A stretch of 64,000 nucleotides of DNA from Pseudomonas fulva NBRC 16637 = DSM 17717 (GTDB taxonomy: Bacteria; Pseudomonadota; Gammaproteobacteria; Pseudomonadales; Pseudomonadaceae). The stretch is from NCBI RefSeq assembly GCF_000730565.1, contig NZ_BBIQ01000006.1, positions 62,001-126,000 of the forward strand, given 5' to 3'. Numbering within the stretch: the first letter of the stretch is position 1; each line of letters starts with the position of its first letter. The notes beneath the pieces were generated by a model that worked only from the letters and a program-made list of their open reading frames with translations, was not told where the DNA came from and made no database searches. The position numbers and the translations under genes were made by a program. Below are positions 34,778-43,906 of the stretch, piece by piece.

Positions 34778-36241
34778 TCAGCGGAACGGCGGCTCGTCGA
34801 AGCTGCGCAGTTTACGCGAGTGCAGCGAATTGAGCTCGGTGCGCAACAGGTCCAGCGCCGCGATCCCGATCTTCAGGTGCTGGCTGACCGCGCGGTTGTA
34901 GAACGCGTTGGCCGAGCCTGGCAGCTTGATTTCGCTGTGCAGCGGTTTGTCGGACACGCACAGCAAGGTGCCGTACGGCACCCGCAGGCGATAGCCCTGG
35001 GCTGCGATGGTGCCGCTTTCCATGTCCACGGCAACGGCGCGGGACAAGTTGATCAGCGGCCGTTCCTGGGCCCAGCGCAGCTCCCAGTTGCGGTCGTCGT
35101 ACGTCAGCACGGTACCGGTGCGCAGGCGCTTCTTGAGCTGCTCGCCCCGCTCGCCGGTCACCTGCGCAGCGGCTTCCTGCAGGGCCAGTTGCACCTCTGC
35201 CAATGCCGGGATCGGAATGTTCGGCGGCACCACGCGGTCAAGGATGCCGTCACGGCGCATGTAGGCGTGGGCCAGCACGTAGTCGCCAATGGTCTGCGAC
35301 TGGCGCAGCCCGCCGCAGTGCCCGATCATCAGCCAGCAATGCGGGCGCAGCACTGCCAGGTGGTCAGTGATGTTCTTGGCGTTGGACGGGCCGACGCCGA
35401 TGTTGACCAGCGTGATGCCGTCGCCGTCCCCTGCAATCAGGTGGTAGGCCGGCATCTGGTAGCGGTGCCAGACCACACCGGCGACCAGCGCCTGGGCCTC
35501 ACCATGGTCCATGCTCTTCTCGATCACGACGTTGCCCGGCAACACCATGCGCACGAAGCGCGGATCATCGCGCAACTGCTCAAGGCCATGGCTGATGAAC
35601 TGGTCCACGTAACGGTGGTAGTTGGTCAGCAGGATCCAGGGCTGCACGTGGCGCCAGTCACTGCCGGTGTAGTGCACCAGGCGCCGCAGCGAGAAGTCCA
35701 CGCGCGCGGCATCGAACAGCGCCAGGGGCAAGGTATCGGTGCTGTCCCAGTCGTAGAGCCCATCGGCGATGTTGTCGGTGGCCGAGGACAGGTCGGTGCT
35801 GGGGAATACCCGCGCCAGCTGCGCGGCGGTGATGCCGCTGCCGGCCAGCTCGTCGCCCTGGTCGACCACGTACGGATACGGAATGGGCTGCTCGCTCACC
35901 CCCACTTCGACCGTGACGGTGTAGTCGTGCATCAACGGGCGCAATTGCTCCAGCAGGTAGCTGCGAAAAGCAGCCGGCTGGGTGATGGTGACGCTGTAGG
36001 TGCCCGCCACCTGGACCTTGGCGTAGGCCCGCGTGGTGGCAGCGACTTCGCCATTGCTGTGGTAGGTCAGGCGCAGCGCCGGGTAGCGAAACAGGTCTCG
36101 CTGCTGGGCATCGGGCTCGGTGCGGTCCTTGAGGTAACGCTTGAGGGCCTGGCTCAGGGCACCGGTGGCCTGCTCATGCAAGGCCGCCAGACGATCGACG
36201 GCCTGTTCGGGAGTATCAACGACTTCAAACGCGTGGCTCAC
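34778..36241 (-). CDS. amn: AMP nucleosidase
   Basis: A 487-residue cytoplasmic enzyme (E. coli Amn has 484) that cleaves AMP to adenine and ribose-5-phosphate in purine salvage. The N-terminal AMP-binding regulatory domain occupies about the first 170 residues. The C-terminal nucleoside-phosphorylase fold includes LVNIGVGPSNAKNITDHLAVLRP, MIGHCGGLRQSQ, VDMESGTIAAQGYR and CVSDKPLHSEIKLPG. The start is a GTG at 36241 preceded by AGGAAG; upstream ATG codons lie in unconserved sequence. rluE follows after 6 bp. Confidence 0.92.
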   Translation of the reverse strand: MSHAFEVVDTPEQAVDRLAALHEQATGALSQALKRYLKDRTEPDAQQRDLFRYPALRLTYHSNGEVAATTRAYAKVQVAGTYSVTITQPAAFRSYLLEQLRPLMHDYTVTVEVGVSEQPIPYPYVVDQGDELAGSGITAAQLARVFPSTDLSSATDNIADGLYDWDSTDTLPLALFDAARVDFSLRRLVHYTGSDWRHVQPWILLTNYHRYVDQFISHGLEQLRDDPRFVRMVLPGNVVIEKSMDHGEAQALVAGVVWHRYQMPAYHLIAGDGDGITLVNIGVGPSNAKNITDHLAVLRPHCWLMIGHCGGLRQSQTIGDYVLAHAYMRRDGILDRVVPPNIPIPALAEVQLALQEAAAQVTGERGEQLKKRLRTGTVLTYDDRNWELRWAQERPLINLSRAVAVDMESGTIAAQGYRLRVPYGTLLCVSDKPLHSEIKLPGSANAFYNRAVSQHLKIGIAALDLLRTELNSLHSRKLRSFDEPPFR

Positions 36242-36343
36242 ACTGTGCTTCCTGTCTGGACATGCATGCGAACCATCTTGCCTGCCTTCTCGGGTAAATT
36301 CATCCCCTTGATGATGCAAGGCGGCGCAGCTGGGCCGAGCCGG

Positions 36344-37987
36344 TCAGCTGGCCATGGCCCGCGCCATCAGGGCCTGTACGTCCACACCGCGCGGCAGCGT
36401 GCCATAAGCGCGCCCTGTCCCTGTGAGGCGGCTGGCGATGAACGCATCGCTGACCGCACAATGGCCGGCCTCCAGCAGCAACTTGGCCTGCAATGCCAGG
36501 GCGATGGTCTCGGTCAGTTGCCGCGCCCGGTACTGGATGTCGCCCGTGTCGAGGAACGCATCCTTCAGGTTGACGATGCAGGTGGCCAGGCGCTTGTCGC
36601 CGTGTCCGTCCCCCAGTTCGGCGAACAACGCCTCCAGCACACCCGGCTCCTTGGACAAGGCGCGCAGCACATCCAGGCACTGCACATTACCCGAACCTTC
36701 CCAGGTCGAGTTGACGGGCGCCTCGCGGTAAAGCCGCGGCAGGATGCTGTCCTCCACATACCCCGCCCCGCCCAGGCACTCGGCCGCTTCGTTGATCATG
36801 GCCGGGGCACGCTTGCAGATCCAGTACTTGCCTACCGCCGTGACCAGGCGCGCGAAGTGCGCCTGCTGGGGGTCGTCGAGCTGCTCGAGGGCGTGGCCCA
36901 TGCGCAGGCTCAGGGCCAATGCCGCTTCGCTTTCCAACGACAGGTCGGCGAGCACGTTCTGCATCAGCGGCTGCTCGGTCAACAGGCGGCCCGCCACCTG
37001 CCGATGCGCGCAGTGGTGCAGGGCCTGGGTCAGCGCCTGGCGCATCAGGGCACTGGAGCCGACCATGCAGTCGAAACGGGTCATGGCCACCATCTCGATG
37101 ATGGTCGGTACGCCCCGGCCCTCCTCACCGATCATCCAGGCCAGCGCACCGCGAAACTCCACTTCGCTGGAGGCGTTGGAGACATTGCCCAACTTGTCCT
37201 TCAGGCGCTGGATATAGAACTGGTTACGGGTGTCGTCCGGGCGGTGGCGGGGCAGCAGGAAGCAGCTCAGGCCGTGCTCGGTCTGGGCAAGGACCAGGAA
37301 GGCATCGCACATGGGCGCCGAACAGAACCACTTGTGACCCACCAGCTCGTAGGCCTGGCCGGGCCCCGGCGCGCCGACGGGGTAGGCACGGGTGGTATTG
37401 GCGCGCACGTCCGTGCCGCCCTGCTTCTCCGTCATGGCCATGCCCAACGTGACGCCGGCCTTGTGCCGGTCGCCGACGTTGCGCGGGTCATACTCACGCG
37501 ACAGCGCCTTGGGCAGCCAGTAGTGGGCGATCTCGGGTTGCAGGCGCAGGGCCGGCACCGCAGCGAAGGTCATGGTCAGCGGGCAGCCCGTGCCGGCCTC
37601 GGCCTGGCTGTGCAGGTAGGTCATCGCCGCGCGGGCCACGTGGGCGCCCGGGCGCGGCTCGGCCCAGGGCAGCGACGGCAGCCCATGCTCGACGGCGGTG
37701 CGCATCAACTGGTGATAGGCGGGGTGAAACTCGACCAGGTCAATGCGATGGCCATAGCGATCATGGCTGCTGAACACAGGCTTGTGCGCATTGGCCAGAA
37801 AGCCTGCCTGCATCAACGGCCCACCGGCCAGCGCGCCGTACGCATCGATCCGCGACTGCGCCCAGTCGGCACCAAAGCGCCTGGACCACTCCTGTAGCGG
37901 CAGGTCCAGGCGGTACAGGTTGGCCCCGTCCAGCGGTGGCGGCTGGTTGGTGACCTCGTGGGTTTCAGCGAACTGGTGCAGGTTCAT
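36344..37987 (-). CDS. aidB: AidB-like acyl-CoA dehydrogenase (alkylation response)
   Basis: A 547-residue flavoprotein of the AidB branch of acyl-CoA dehydrogenases, which binds FAD and DNA and is part of the adaptive response to methylating agents in E. coli. Landmarks are MAMTEKQGGTDVRAN, GHKWFCSAPMCDAFLVLAQ, RLKDKLGNVSNASSEVEF and AECLGGAGYVEDSILPRLYREAPVNSTWEGSGNV. Low isovaleryl-CoA dehydrogenase activity is known for the family. It is not beside ada or alkB here. The ATG at 37987 has GGAG upstream. Confidence 0.88.
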   Translation of the reverse strand: MNLHQFAETHEVTNQPPPLDGANLYRLDLPLQEWSRRFGADWAQSRIDAYGALAGGPLMQAGFLANAHKPVFSSHDRYGHRIDLVEFHPAYHQLMRTAVEHGLPSLPWAEPRPGAHVARAAMTYLHSQAEAGTGCPLTMTFAAVPALRLQPEIAHYWLPKALSREYDPRNVGDRHKAGVTLGMAMTEKQGGTDVRANTTRAYPVGAPGPGQAYELVGHKWFCSAPMCDAFLVLAQTEHGLSCFLLPRHRPDDTRNQFYIQRLKDKLGNVSNASSEVEFRGALAWMIGEEGRGVPTIIEMVAMTRFDCMVGSSALMRQALTQALHHCAHRQVAGRLLTEQPLMQNVLADLSLESEAALALSLRMGHALEQLDDPQQAHFARLVTAVGKYWICKRAPAMINEAAECLGGAGYVEDSILPRLYREAPVNSTWEGSGNVQCLDVLRALSKEPGVLEALFAELGDGHGDKRLATCIVNLKDAFLDTGDIQYRARQLTETIALALQAKLLLEAGHCAVSDAFIASRLTGTGRAYGTLPRGVDVQALMARAMAS

Positions 37988-38284
37988 GGAGGTACTCCTG
38001 AATCCGGGCAGGCGTGAGGTTCCCAGTGAAGCACTGTCTGGTCGATGGACAAAGGGGCATTCCTGACTAAACGCAGGGGTGCGTGATGAGCGGCGCTTAG
38101 GCGGCCGGCTTCATCGGGATCGTCAGCGGCGTGTTCGTTCGACGCCCGAACCGGTGAGGCCTTCAGGGACTTGTAATCCAGTTCCCAATCGCCCGTGGGA
38201 GTCTTCCTAGAAGCTGAATCAAGCGCCTATAAAGCGGATGCCGCCTGCTAGGTTGCGAGTTCTTTCTTGATCAGCAGGCAAGCC
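37988..38284. other. Gap upstream of the PAAR effector gene
   Basis: About 297 bp between the divergent aidB and PAAR genes, expected to hold both promoters. A minus-strand frame is open for some 75 codons through it (including TGDWELDYKSLKASP) but has no start codon and ends at a TGA overlapping the aidB start; I treat it as chance or an old remnant. No clear operator was seen. Confidence 0.35.
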
Positions 38285-39691
38285 ATGAGCATGCGAATCG
38301 GCATCCTGGGTCGGTACCAAGGCCTGGACAGCGATGAAACCACCACCGGCGCCATTTGCATTGCCGGGCAAGCCAGGGGGCGCGTCCATGGCCGTAACTG
38401 GCTGCTGCAAGGCGACAAGACCACGCCCTGCCCCGGCTGCGGGCAACCCGGCACGCTGGTGGAGGGCGAGCCCTATTGGAGTCAGGACGGCATACCCACG
38501 GTCCTGGACGGCGCATTGGTGGCGTGTGGGTGTCCTATAGGCAGCAACCGCGTGATTGCGGGCGGATCTGCGGCCCTTGCAACGTCCAGGGCATCTGCAC
38601 CTGAACCGGTCAATGACGCCGTGCGAAACCCCGACGCCCGCGCTAGGACGATCGATCCGGAGCGGTTCCGGGACGCTGCGCCTTCAGTGGCTCAGCCCGT
38701 TAATGAACCGGGTTTCTACATCGTGCCGCGCAGCATGTCGTATGACGAGGTGCTGATAGAACTCGGTGCCCCATACGCTCACTTGTCCCGATCAGCACTG
38801 GAACGGCTTAACCCCACTTCGCGAAACGGATTCAAACCGGGCGAACTGTTCGTCGTGGGTGAAGAATCGGGGTACCCCATGTGTACCCGGCAAGAAATGT
38901 CGGTCATGGGTGCAGCGGAGCAGGCGCGTGCTGCATTGGCGGACCTCACCGAGGAGGAAGCCGGCTTCATGATGCAGTACCAGGCCGAGATCGCCGCGCT
39001 GTTTGGTGATACCAGTCTGGCCATGGGCGTAGCCGAGACGGTGGCGGGTAAGTCACTGGATGAAATCACCCGCCTCTTGCGCAAAATCGAAGACCTGCAC
39101 AAAGCGCAATTCGCCAAGCACGGGCACCTTCGCCACCCAGACTTCTTCGCCCAGCGCCAGCACCTGTTCAATCAGTTGAGTGCCGGTTTAAAGGCCACCT
39201 TTCTCAACAAGAGGCTCAATCTTGGGGATTACTCACGACTGCGCCGAGACTTGGGTATCTCCTCGAAAAGCCTGGTGCACCATTGGAGCAAAGCAGGCGG
39301 GCCCACCAGCATACCGGGGTATTCGACTCACTTGGATAGACTGGCGAAGATGGCCAAGTACTTGAAGGCTGGAGGGGCAGTGGGTATTACGCTCGGGGGT
39401 ATTGGATCAGCGATGAACATTGCCGACGCGTGCCGGGTGGGGAATACGAAAGCATGTAGAAAAATGCGTTTTACTGAGGCTGGTAATTTTTCGGGTGGTT
39501 TAGTAGGTGGATGGGGGGGAGCGAAGCTAGCTAGCAGATTAACGCCCGGGATTTGCTGGTGGACCGGCCCAAAGGCATGGGCCTGTGGGATAGTGGTTAC
39601 AGGGGCTGGAGCATTGGCTGGAAGCCTAGAAGGAATGGAATTCGGCGAATACGTAGGAGAGGTAATCTTCGAGGCTTTGCAGAATGATTGA
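38285..39691 (+). CDS. PAAR-domain effector, predicted type VI secretion tip with a membrane-active C-terminus
   Basis: A 468-residue protein. Residues about 1-92 form a PAAR-like domain (LLQGDKTTPCPGCG, EPYWSQDGIPTVLDGALVACGCPIG), expected to cap a VgrG spike. Residues about 143-192 look LysM-like (GFYIVPRSMSYDEVLIELGAP, then ALERLNP and FKPGELFVV). A helical middle follows. The last 110 residues hold glycine-rich hydrophobic stretches (about 361-382, 401-417 and 431-450), which suggests insertion into the target inner membrane. The next gene, overlapping by 8 bases, encodes a membrane protein and is the likely immunity gene. No vgrG is adjacent. The 3' third is less GC-rich. Confidence 0.75.
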   Translation: MSMRIGILGRYQGLDSDETTTGAICIAGQARGRVHGRNWLLQGDKTTPCPGCGQPGTLVEGEPYWSQDGIPTVLDGALVACGCPIGSNRVIAGGSAALATSRASAPEPVNDAVRNPDARARTIDPERFRDAAPSVAQPVNEPGFYIVPRSMSYDEVLIELGAPYAHLSRSALERLNPTSRNGFKPGELFVVGEESGYPMCTRQEMSVMGAAEQARAALADLTEEEAGFMMQYQAEIAALFGDTSLAMGVAETVAGKSLDEITRLLRKIEDLHKAQFAKHGHLRHPDFFAQRQHLFNQLSAGLKATFLNKRLNLGDYSRLRRDLGISSKSLVHHWSKAGGPTSIPGYSTHLDRLAKMAKYLKAGGAVGITLGGIGSAMNIADACRVGNTKACRKMRFTEAGNFSGGLVGGWGGAKLASRLTPGICWWTGPKAWACGIVVTGAGALAGSLEGMEFGEYVGEVIFEALQND

Positions 39692-40070
39692 ACACCTTGA
39701 CATAAAACTGAAGTTGTTTCTGCTCACTTCCCCTTTCATCATAGGCTTTATCTCACTGGCCATGGACCTGCGCATTGCATGTTCAAAAGAATACGACGTC
39801 ATGATCGCAGCGCTCCAGCGCAGTGCGTGCCTAGAGTTTATTACAACACTCTGGGGAGAACAAAGCATACGCGCACGATTATTGGTGATCTCAATGGTGG
39901 GTGGGCTCATAGCATTTCCAACCTACCACATTCGCAAAGGTGCGCTTGATCCACTCGATTATCAGAATTTTCCAGCCTCCCTTAAAAAGAAGATCAACAC
40001 CGCATCCTGGCTGAACACAGTAGCGTTCACTTGGCTAACAGTCGGTTACTTTTTCCTACTACCAAGGTGA
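39684..40070 (+). CDS. Small membrane protein, predicted immunity protein of the PAAR effector
   Basis: A 128-residue protein with hydrophobic segments near residues 9-26, 66-80 and 108-126. Its ATG lies inside the last codons of the effector gene, so the two are translationally coupled, which is the usual arrangement for an effector and its immunity protein. A membrane immunity protein fits an effector that attacks the inner membrane. No homologous family comes to mind. A second, about 60% identical copy lies at 40398-40775. The DNA is AT-rich relative to neighbours. Confidence 0.7.
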   Translation: MIEHLDIKLKLFLLTSPFIIGFISLAMDLRIACSKEYDVMIAALQRSACLEFITTLWGEQSIRARLLVISMVGGLIAFPTYHIRKGALDPLDYQNFPASLKKKINTASWLNTVAFTWLTVGYFFLLPR

Positions 40071-40397
40071 AACTGTTTACTCATTACAAGCACCATGGAT
40101 CCACGCTGATGATTGGGTATTCGACGCATCTGGGCGAGCTGGCAAGTAGGCCAGGTACTCGAAGCTCGCACGGCGGACGGGAATACAAAGCCATGTTGAA
40201 GAACACTATTTACTGAGCCTGACGATTTTGGCTTGCCCAAAATGGTCGGGGGCCAAAATAGCTAATGAAGTGATACTTATTCCTTCCCGAAGAACTGCCT
40301 TGACGGCGCTGCATATGGCATCTCGACCCCTGCAACAGCGCCTCTGACGGGAAGTCTTCGTGCATGCAATTAAGCGAAAACTTTCGAGGCCTTGAGA
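40071..40397 (+). pseudogene. Decayed duplicate of the effector gene 3' end
   Basis: This gap is an eroded copy of about 39315-39690. Examples: GGGTATTCGAC at 40116 matches 39317; GGGAATACAAAGCCATG at 40180 matches GGGAATACGAAAGCATG; TTTACTGAGCCTGACGATTTT at about 40209 matches TTTACTGAGGCTGGTAATTTT; and TTTCGAGGCCTTGAGAGTGATC at its end matches the effector stop/immunity start junction, each pair being read here as short segments only. It is frameshifted and shortened. It ends exactly where the second immunity gene begins, so effector tip and immunity gene were duplicated together. Confidence 0.7.
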
Positions 40398-40775
40398 GTG
40401 ATCAAGAATTTTGACATTACGTTTCAATTACTTTTTCTTGCCACTCCCTTTGCCCTTGGACTGACCGGTCTCGCCATGGATCTGCGTATCGCAGGCTCCA
40501 AAGAATACAAAGTCATGATCGGGGCCCTGCAGCGCAGTGCGTGCTTACCCTTTATTGTCACCCTTTGGGGTGAAAAGACTCTGCGTGCGAGAATGTTGGT
40601 GACATTCATGGTCGCCGGGATCATAAAGTATCCAAAATCAAGTATTCGACGAGGCATGCTTGATGCACAGGATTATGAGCAATTTCCATCATCCATGAAA
40701 AAGCGGATAGTAATTTCCTCATGGCTAAACACTGTCGCGTTCAGCTGGTTGATCATAGGCTCTTACTTTCTTTGA
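40398..40775 (+). CDS. Second (paralogous) small membrane immunity-like protein
   Basis: A 125-residue paralogue of the protein at 39684-40070. Shared stretches include LAMDLRIA, SKEY, ALQRSACL, TLWGE, and SWLNTVAF, with the same membrane-segment pattern. The GTG at 40398 was chosen because it aligns with the ATG of the first copy and has GAGG eight bases upstream; a TTG at 40392 is the alternative. The effector copy that should precede it is only a remnant, so this is an orphan immunity gene. It is about 40% GC by hand count (40681-40740). Confidence 0.7.
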   Translation: MIKNFDITFQLLFLATPFALGLTGLAMDLRIAGSKEYKVMIGALQRSACLPFIVTLWGEKTLRARMLVTFMVAGIIKYPKSSIRRGMLDAQDYEQFPSSMKKRIVISSWLNTVAFSWLIIGSYFL

Positions 40776-40848
40776 TGCCGTGAATCCCACGTCCACGGTA
40801 TCTCGCTGCGCACATAGCTAACAGCACATCGTCCTAACCTACCGATGC

Positions 40849-42834
40849 TTACCGCCAACGCCGCCCCTCATGCCCCTGCACAGCCACCTGCCCCTGCGAA
40901 ATCGCCAATTCCAGACTCATCTCGAACCGACTGCCCACACCAGGCGCCGATTGATGCGATAGCCGTGCCCCCAGCAATTCGCTCATCTGCCTGCAGATGG
41001 CAAGGCCAATGCCCAACCCGCCATAGCGCCGGGTCATGGAGCCATCCACCTGAAAGAACCGCTGATAAAGAATCGACTGGTCGAGGTCTTCGAAACCGAT
41101 ACCCGTGTCGCTCACGGTAAACGTCAAGGCCAGTTGATTAGGGCCCCTGTGCTGCCCCCGGACCTGGATCATCACACCGCCCTGGTGGGTGAATTTCAGG
41201 CCGTTGTCCACCAGGCACCCCAGGCAGCGGGCCAGCTTCGGCCCATCCCCCACCAGCCGGTCGGGCAGGTCCGCCGGCATGTCCACACTCAAGTACAGGC
41301 CCTTGCCCAGCGCCTGGCCGGCATACGTAGCGCGCAAGCCTTGCAGCAATGTCCGAAGGTCGAAGGGCGCTGGCTGCGCTCGCAGCCGCCCTGCTTGCAA
41401 TTCGGACAAGGTCAGGATGTCGTCGACCATGTTCATCATGCCCTGAGCCGAGCCCACCGCCGTCTGGTGGAAGCGGGCCATTTCCGCGTCCATCGGCAGG
41501 GTATGCATCAGCTCCAGGGACCCGATCACGCCATTCATCGGGGTGCGCAGTTCATGGGTGACGCAGGCCAGAAACTCATCCTTGAGCCGGTTGCTGTTGG
41601 CCAGTTGCTGGTTGAGCACCTCCAGTTGCTGCCCCGTCTCACGCAGGGTGCGGGCCTGCTCGTCGCGCAGCGTCTTGATGCGGTCTGCCAAGGCCAGCGA
41701 TAGCAACGCCACCTCCAGCGCAGCGCCCAATTGGCTGGCATACATGGTCAGGAACATGTTCGGCAGGTAGCCCAGCACCATCAGCGTATTGACCAGCCCC
41801 CCGACCAGAAACGCGGTCCAGGCGATGATGAACCAGCGCGCCACGCGCAGGCCGCGCCGCCAGGCGTCGAGCCCTGCGCAGAAAACGCCCAGGCTGAACA
41901 CGAGCGCCAAGGCGGTGGCAAGGCGCATGGCGAGGCCATAGGGCACGCTCACAGACAGCACCATCACCACGGCACCGCCCAGCATCAGCGCCTGCAGCAA
42001 CCGGTCAAAGCCACGGCTTTTATGGCGAAGCTGCAGAAAATGCCGGGCGAACTGAGAGCCGAACAGCGCAGCTGCGCCGACGAACAACGGTGTGCAGGCA
42101 TTGGCCCACCAGGGGCTGTCAGGCCACAGGTAAGCGATGCCGGCGCCGTTGACCGAGACCTGGTAAAGGCCGAAGGAGGCAATATAGAGGATGTAGTACA
42201 GGTAGCTGACGTCCCGCACGCTCAGGTACAGGAACAGGTTGTACACCAGCATCACCAACAGTACCCCGTAGATCATCCCCAGCACGTACAGGCGCGTGGC
42301 CTGGGCTTCGAGGTAAGCCTGGGGCGACCAGAGGGCCAGCGGCGCCTGCACCGAGCCCTGGCTGTGCAGCCGCATAAAGACGGTGGTGACCTGGCCAGGT
42401 GGCAATTGCAGGTTGAACAGGTAGTTGTCCTGACGGATCTCCCGGCTTGAATAAGGCAACGCATCACCCGTGCGCTGGGCCAAGCGAAAGCGCCCGTCCG
42501 GGCCCGTCAGGTAAAGGTCGAGGTGATCGAGGGGTGGGTAGGCCAGCTCCAGCAACCAGTGCAGGGGCATGCCCGGCGCCGGGTCAGGGTGAAGTTCGAG
42601 CTTGAGCCAGAACACCGACGTGGAAAACCCGGCATTGAGGACGTCTTCAGGGTGGGGGCGAAAACGCTGCGCGAAGTCGGGCGCACTGACATCCGTGATG
42701 CTGGCGCTGCCGTCCGGGTCTTCATAAACCTGCATGACCTTGCCCAGAGGCAGGTGACGGGTGGCCGCGGTGATGTCCACCGCTTCGGCGAATGTGGGCA
42801 GCAAACCCATGAGCACAATCAGCAAATAGCGCAT
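40849..42834 (-). CDS. 7TMR-DISM sensor histidine kinase
   Basis: A 661-residue kinase. It has a signal-like N-terminus, an extracytoplasmic 7TMR-DISM ligand-binding domain (about 25-175), seven membrane helices (about 182-383), a coiled-coil linker, a HisKA domain with phospho-acceptor His427 in THELRTPMNG, and a HATPase domain with VDNGLKFTH, SDTGIGF and GGLGIGLAICRQM. It stops shortly after the ATPase domain; no receiver domain is present, although relatives are often hybrids. No response regulator is adjacent. The ligand is unknown, perhaps a carbohydrate. Confidence 0.9.
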   Translation of the reverse strand: MRYLLIVLMGLLPTFAEAVDITAATRHLPLGKVMQVYEDPDGSASITDVSAPDFAQRFRPHPEDVLNAGFSTSVFWLKLELHPDPAPGMPLHWLLELAYPPLDHLDLYLTGPDGRFRLAQRTGDALPYSSREIRQDNYLFNLQLPPGQVTTVFMRLHSQGSVQAPLALWSPQAYLEAQATRLYVLGMIYGVLLVMLVYNLFLYLSVRDVSYLYYILYIASFGLYQVSVNGAGIAYLWPDSPWWANACTPLFVGAAALFGSQFARHFLQLRHKSRGFDRLLQALMLGGAVVMVLSVSVPYGLAMRLATALALVFSLGVFCAGLDAWRRGLRVARWFIIAWTAFLVGGLVNTLMVLGYLPNMFLTMYASQLGAALEVALLSLALADRIKTLRDEQARTLRETGQQLEVLNQQLANSNRLKDEFLACVTHELRTPMNGVIGSLELMHTLPMDAEMARFHQTAVGSAQGMMNMVDDILTLSELQAGRLRAQPAPFDLRTLLQGLRATYAGQALGKGLYLSVDMPADLPDRLVGDGPKLARCLGCLVDNGLKFTHQGGVMIQVRGQHRGPNQLALTFTVSDTGIGFEDLDQSILYQRFFQVDGSMTRRYGGLGIGLAICRQMSELLGARLSHQSAPGVGSRFEMSLELAISQGQVAVQGHEGRRWR

Positions 42835-43096
42835 ACAGCCCCAGCAAGGCCTGTCCGGTCGCGTCGCGGTTGCCCCCTTTCCGTTTGAGACGACGAAATC
42901 CTGCAGAACCTGTTTATCGATTTATCTGCGCACTCTAGCACAGCCTCAAGCTGCGTCGAGCGGCCGCACAAAACCCACAGGACCGCTCTGGAACGGGCCT
43001 TAGCGGCATTCAGGGGCGCATACCGTTCTTCGGAAAACGCACCGACCTGCACGCGCAAGGTCCGCACAAACAGGTTTGGTGGTAAGCTCGCCGACC

Positions 43097-43894
43097 ATGA
43101 ATACCTACGCCTCCCGCCCCGTTGTCCTCTGTCTCTCCGGCCACGACCCCAGTGGCGGCGCCGGCTTGCAGGCAGATATCGAAGCCCTGCTTGCACAAGG
43201 CTGTCATGCCGCGCCCGCGGTGACCGCCCTGACCGTGCAGGATACCGTCAATGTCTCCGACTTCCGCGTGCTCGACCGTGAGTGGGTGCTGGCCCAGGCC
43301 AATGCCGTGCTCACCGACTCCACGGTGGCCGCGGTCAAGCTGGGCATGCTCGGCTCGATCGACATGGTCGATACCGTGGCCGAGCTGCTGGCTGCGCACC
43401 CGCACCTGCCGTTGGTGTGCGACCCGGTGCTGCGTGCAGGCGGCGGCGGCCGCCTGGGCAAGGACGAAGTAGGCTATGCCCTGCGTGAACGCCTGTTGCC
43501 GCTGGCGACCATCACCACGCCGAACCTGCCCGAAGCCCGCATTCTCGCCGAGCTGCCCGACGGCAGCGCCGACGAGTGCGCTGCCAGGCTGCTGGAGTTC
43601 TGCGAGCACGTGCTGATCACGGGCGGACACGGCGACGAGGTGGAAATCCACAACCGTCTGTACAGCCGCGACGGTCACCGCAGCACCTCGACCTGCCAAC
43701 GCCTGCCGGGCAGCTACCACGGATCGGGCTGCACCCTGGCCAGCGCCCTGGCGGGTCGACTGGCCCTGGGCGAGCACCTGGAAAGCGCCGTGCGCACGGC
43801 CCTGGACTACACCTGGCGCACCCTGCGCGATGCGGAGCAGTTGGGACGAGGCCAGTTCGTGCCTCGGCGCCTGCCCCTGGATTTCTGCTCCTGA
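43097..43894 (+). CDS. thiD: Hydroxymethylpyrimidine/phosphomethylpyrimidine kinase
   Basis: A 265-residue ribokinase-fold enzyme that phosphorylates HMP and then HMP-phosphate for thiamine synthesis. The substrate-binding GHDPSGGAGLQADIEA motif is near the N-terminus, KLGMLGS and CDPVLRAGGGGRL in the middle, and the anion-hole/catalytic GSYHGSGCTLASALAG near the C-terminus. The ATG at 43097 matches the family start. It is followed by thiE after 12 bp and hemL, all on one strand. I see no TPP riboswitch upstream. Confidence 0.93.
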   Translation: MNTYASRPVVLCLSGHDPSGGAGLQADIEALLAQGCHAAPAVTALTVQDTVNVSDFRVLDREWVLAQANAVLTDSTVAAVKLGMLGSIDMVDTVAELLAAHPHLPLVCDPVLRAGGGGRLGKDEVGYALRERLLPLATITTPNLPEARILAELPDGSADECAARLLEFCEHVLITGGHGDEVEIHNRLYSRDGHRSTSTCQRLPGSYHGSGCTLASALAGRLALGEHLESAVRTALDYTWRTLRDAEQLGRGQFVPRRLPLDFCS

Positions 43895-43906
43895 CTCGAG
43901 GTGCTC

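Noticed and set aside
34820..37897. A very long plus-strand open frame (over 1,000 codons)
   Set aside because: It is antisense to amn and aidB, both of which have clear family motifs; long antisense frames are common in GC-rich genes.
42835..43096. A TPP riboswitch upstream of thiD
   Set aside because: The conserved CUGAGA and related core elements are not present.
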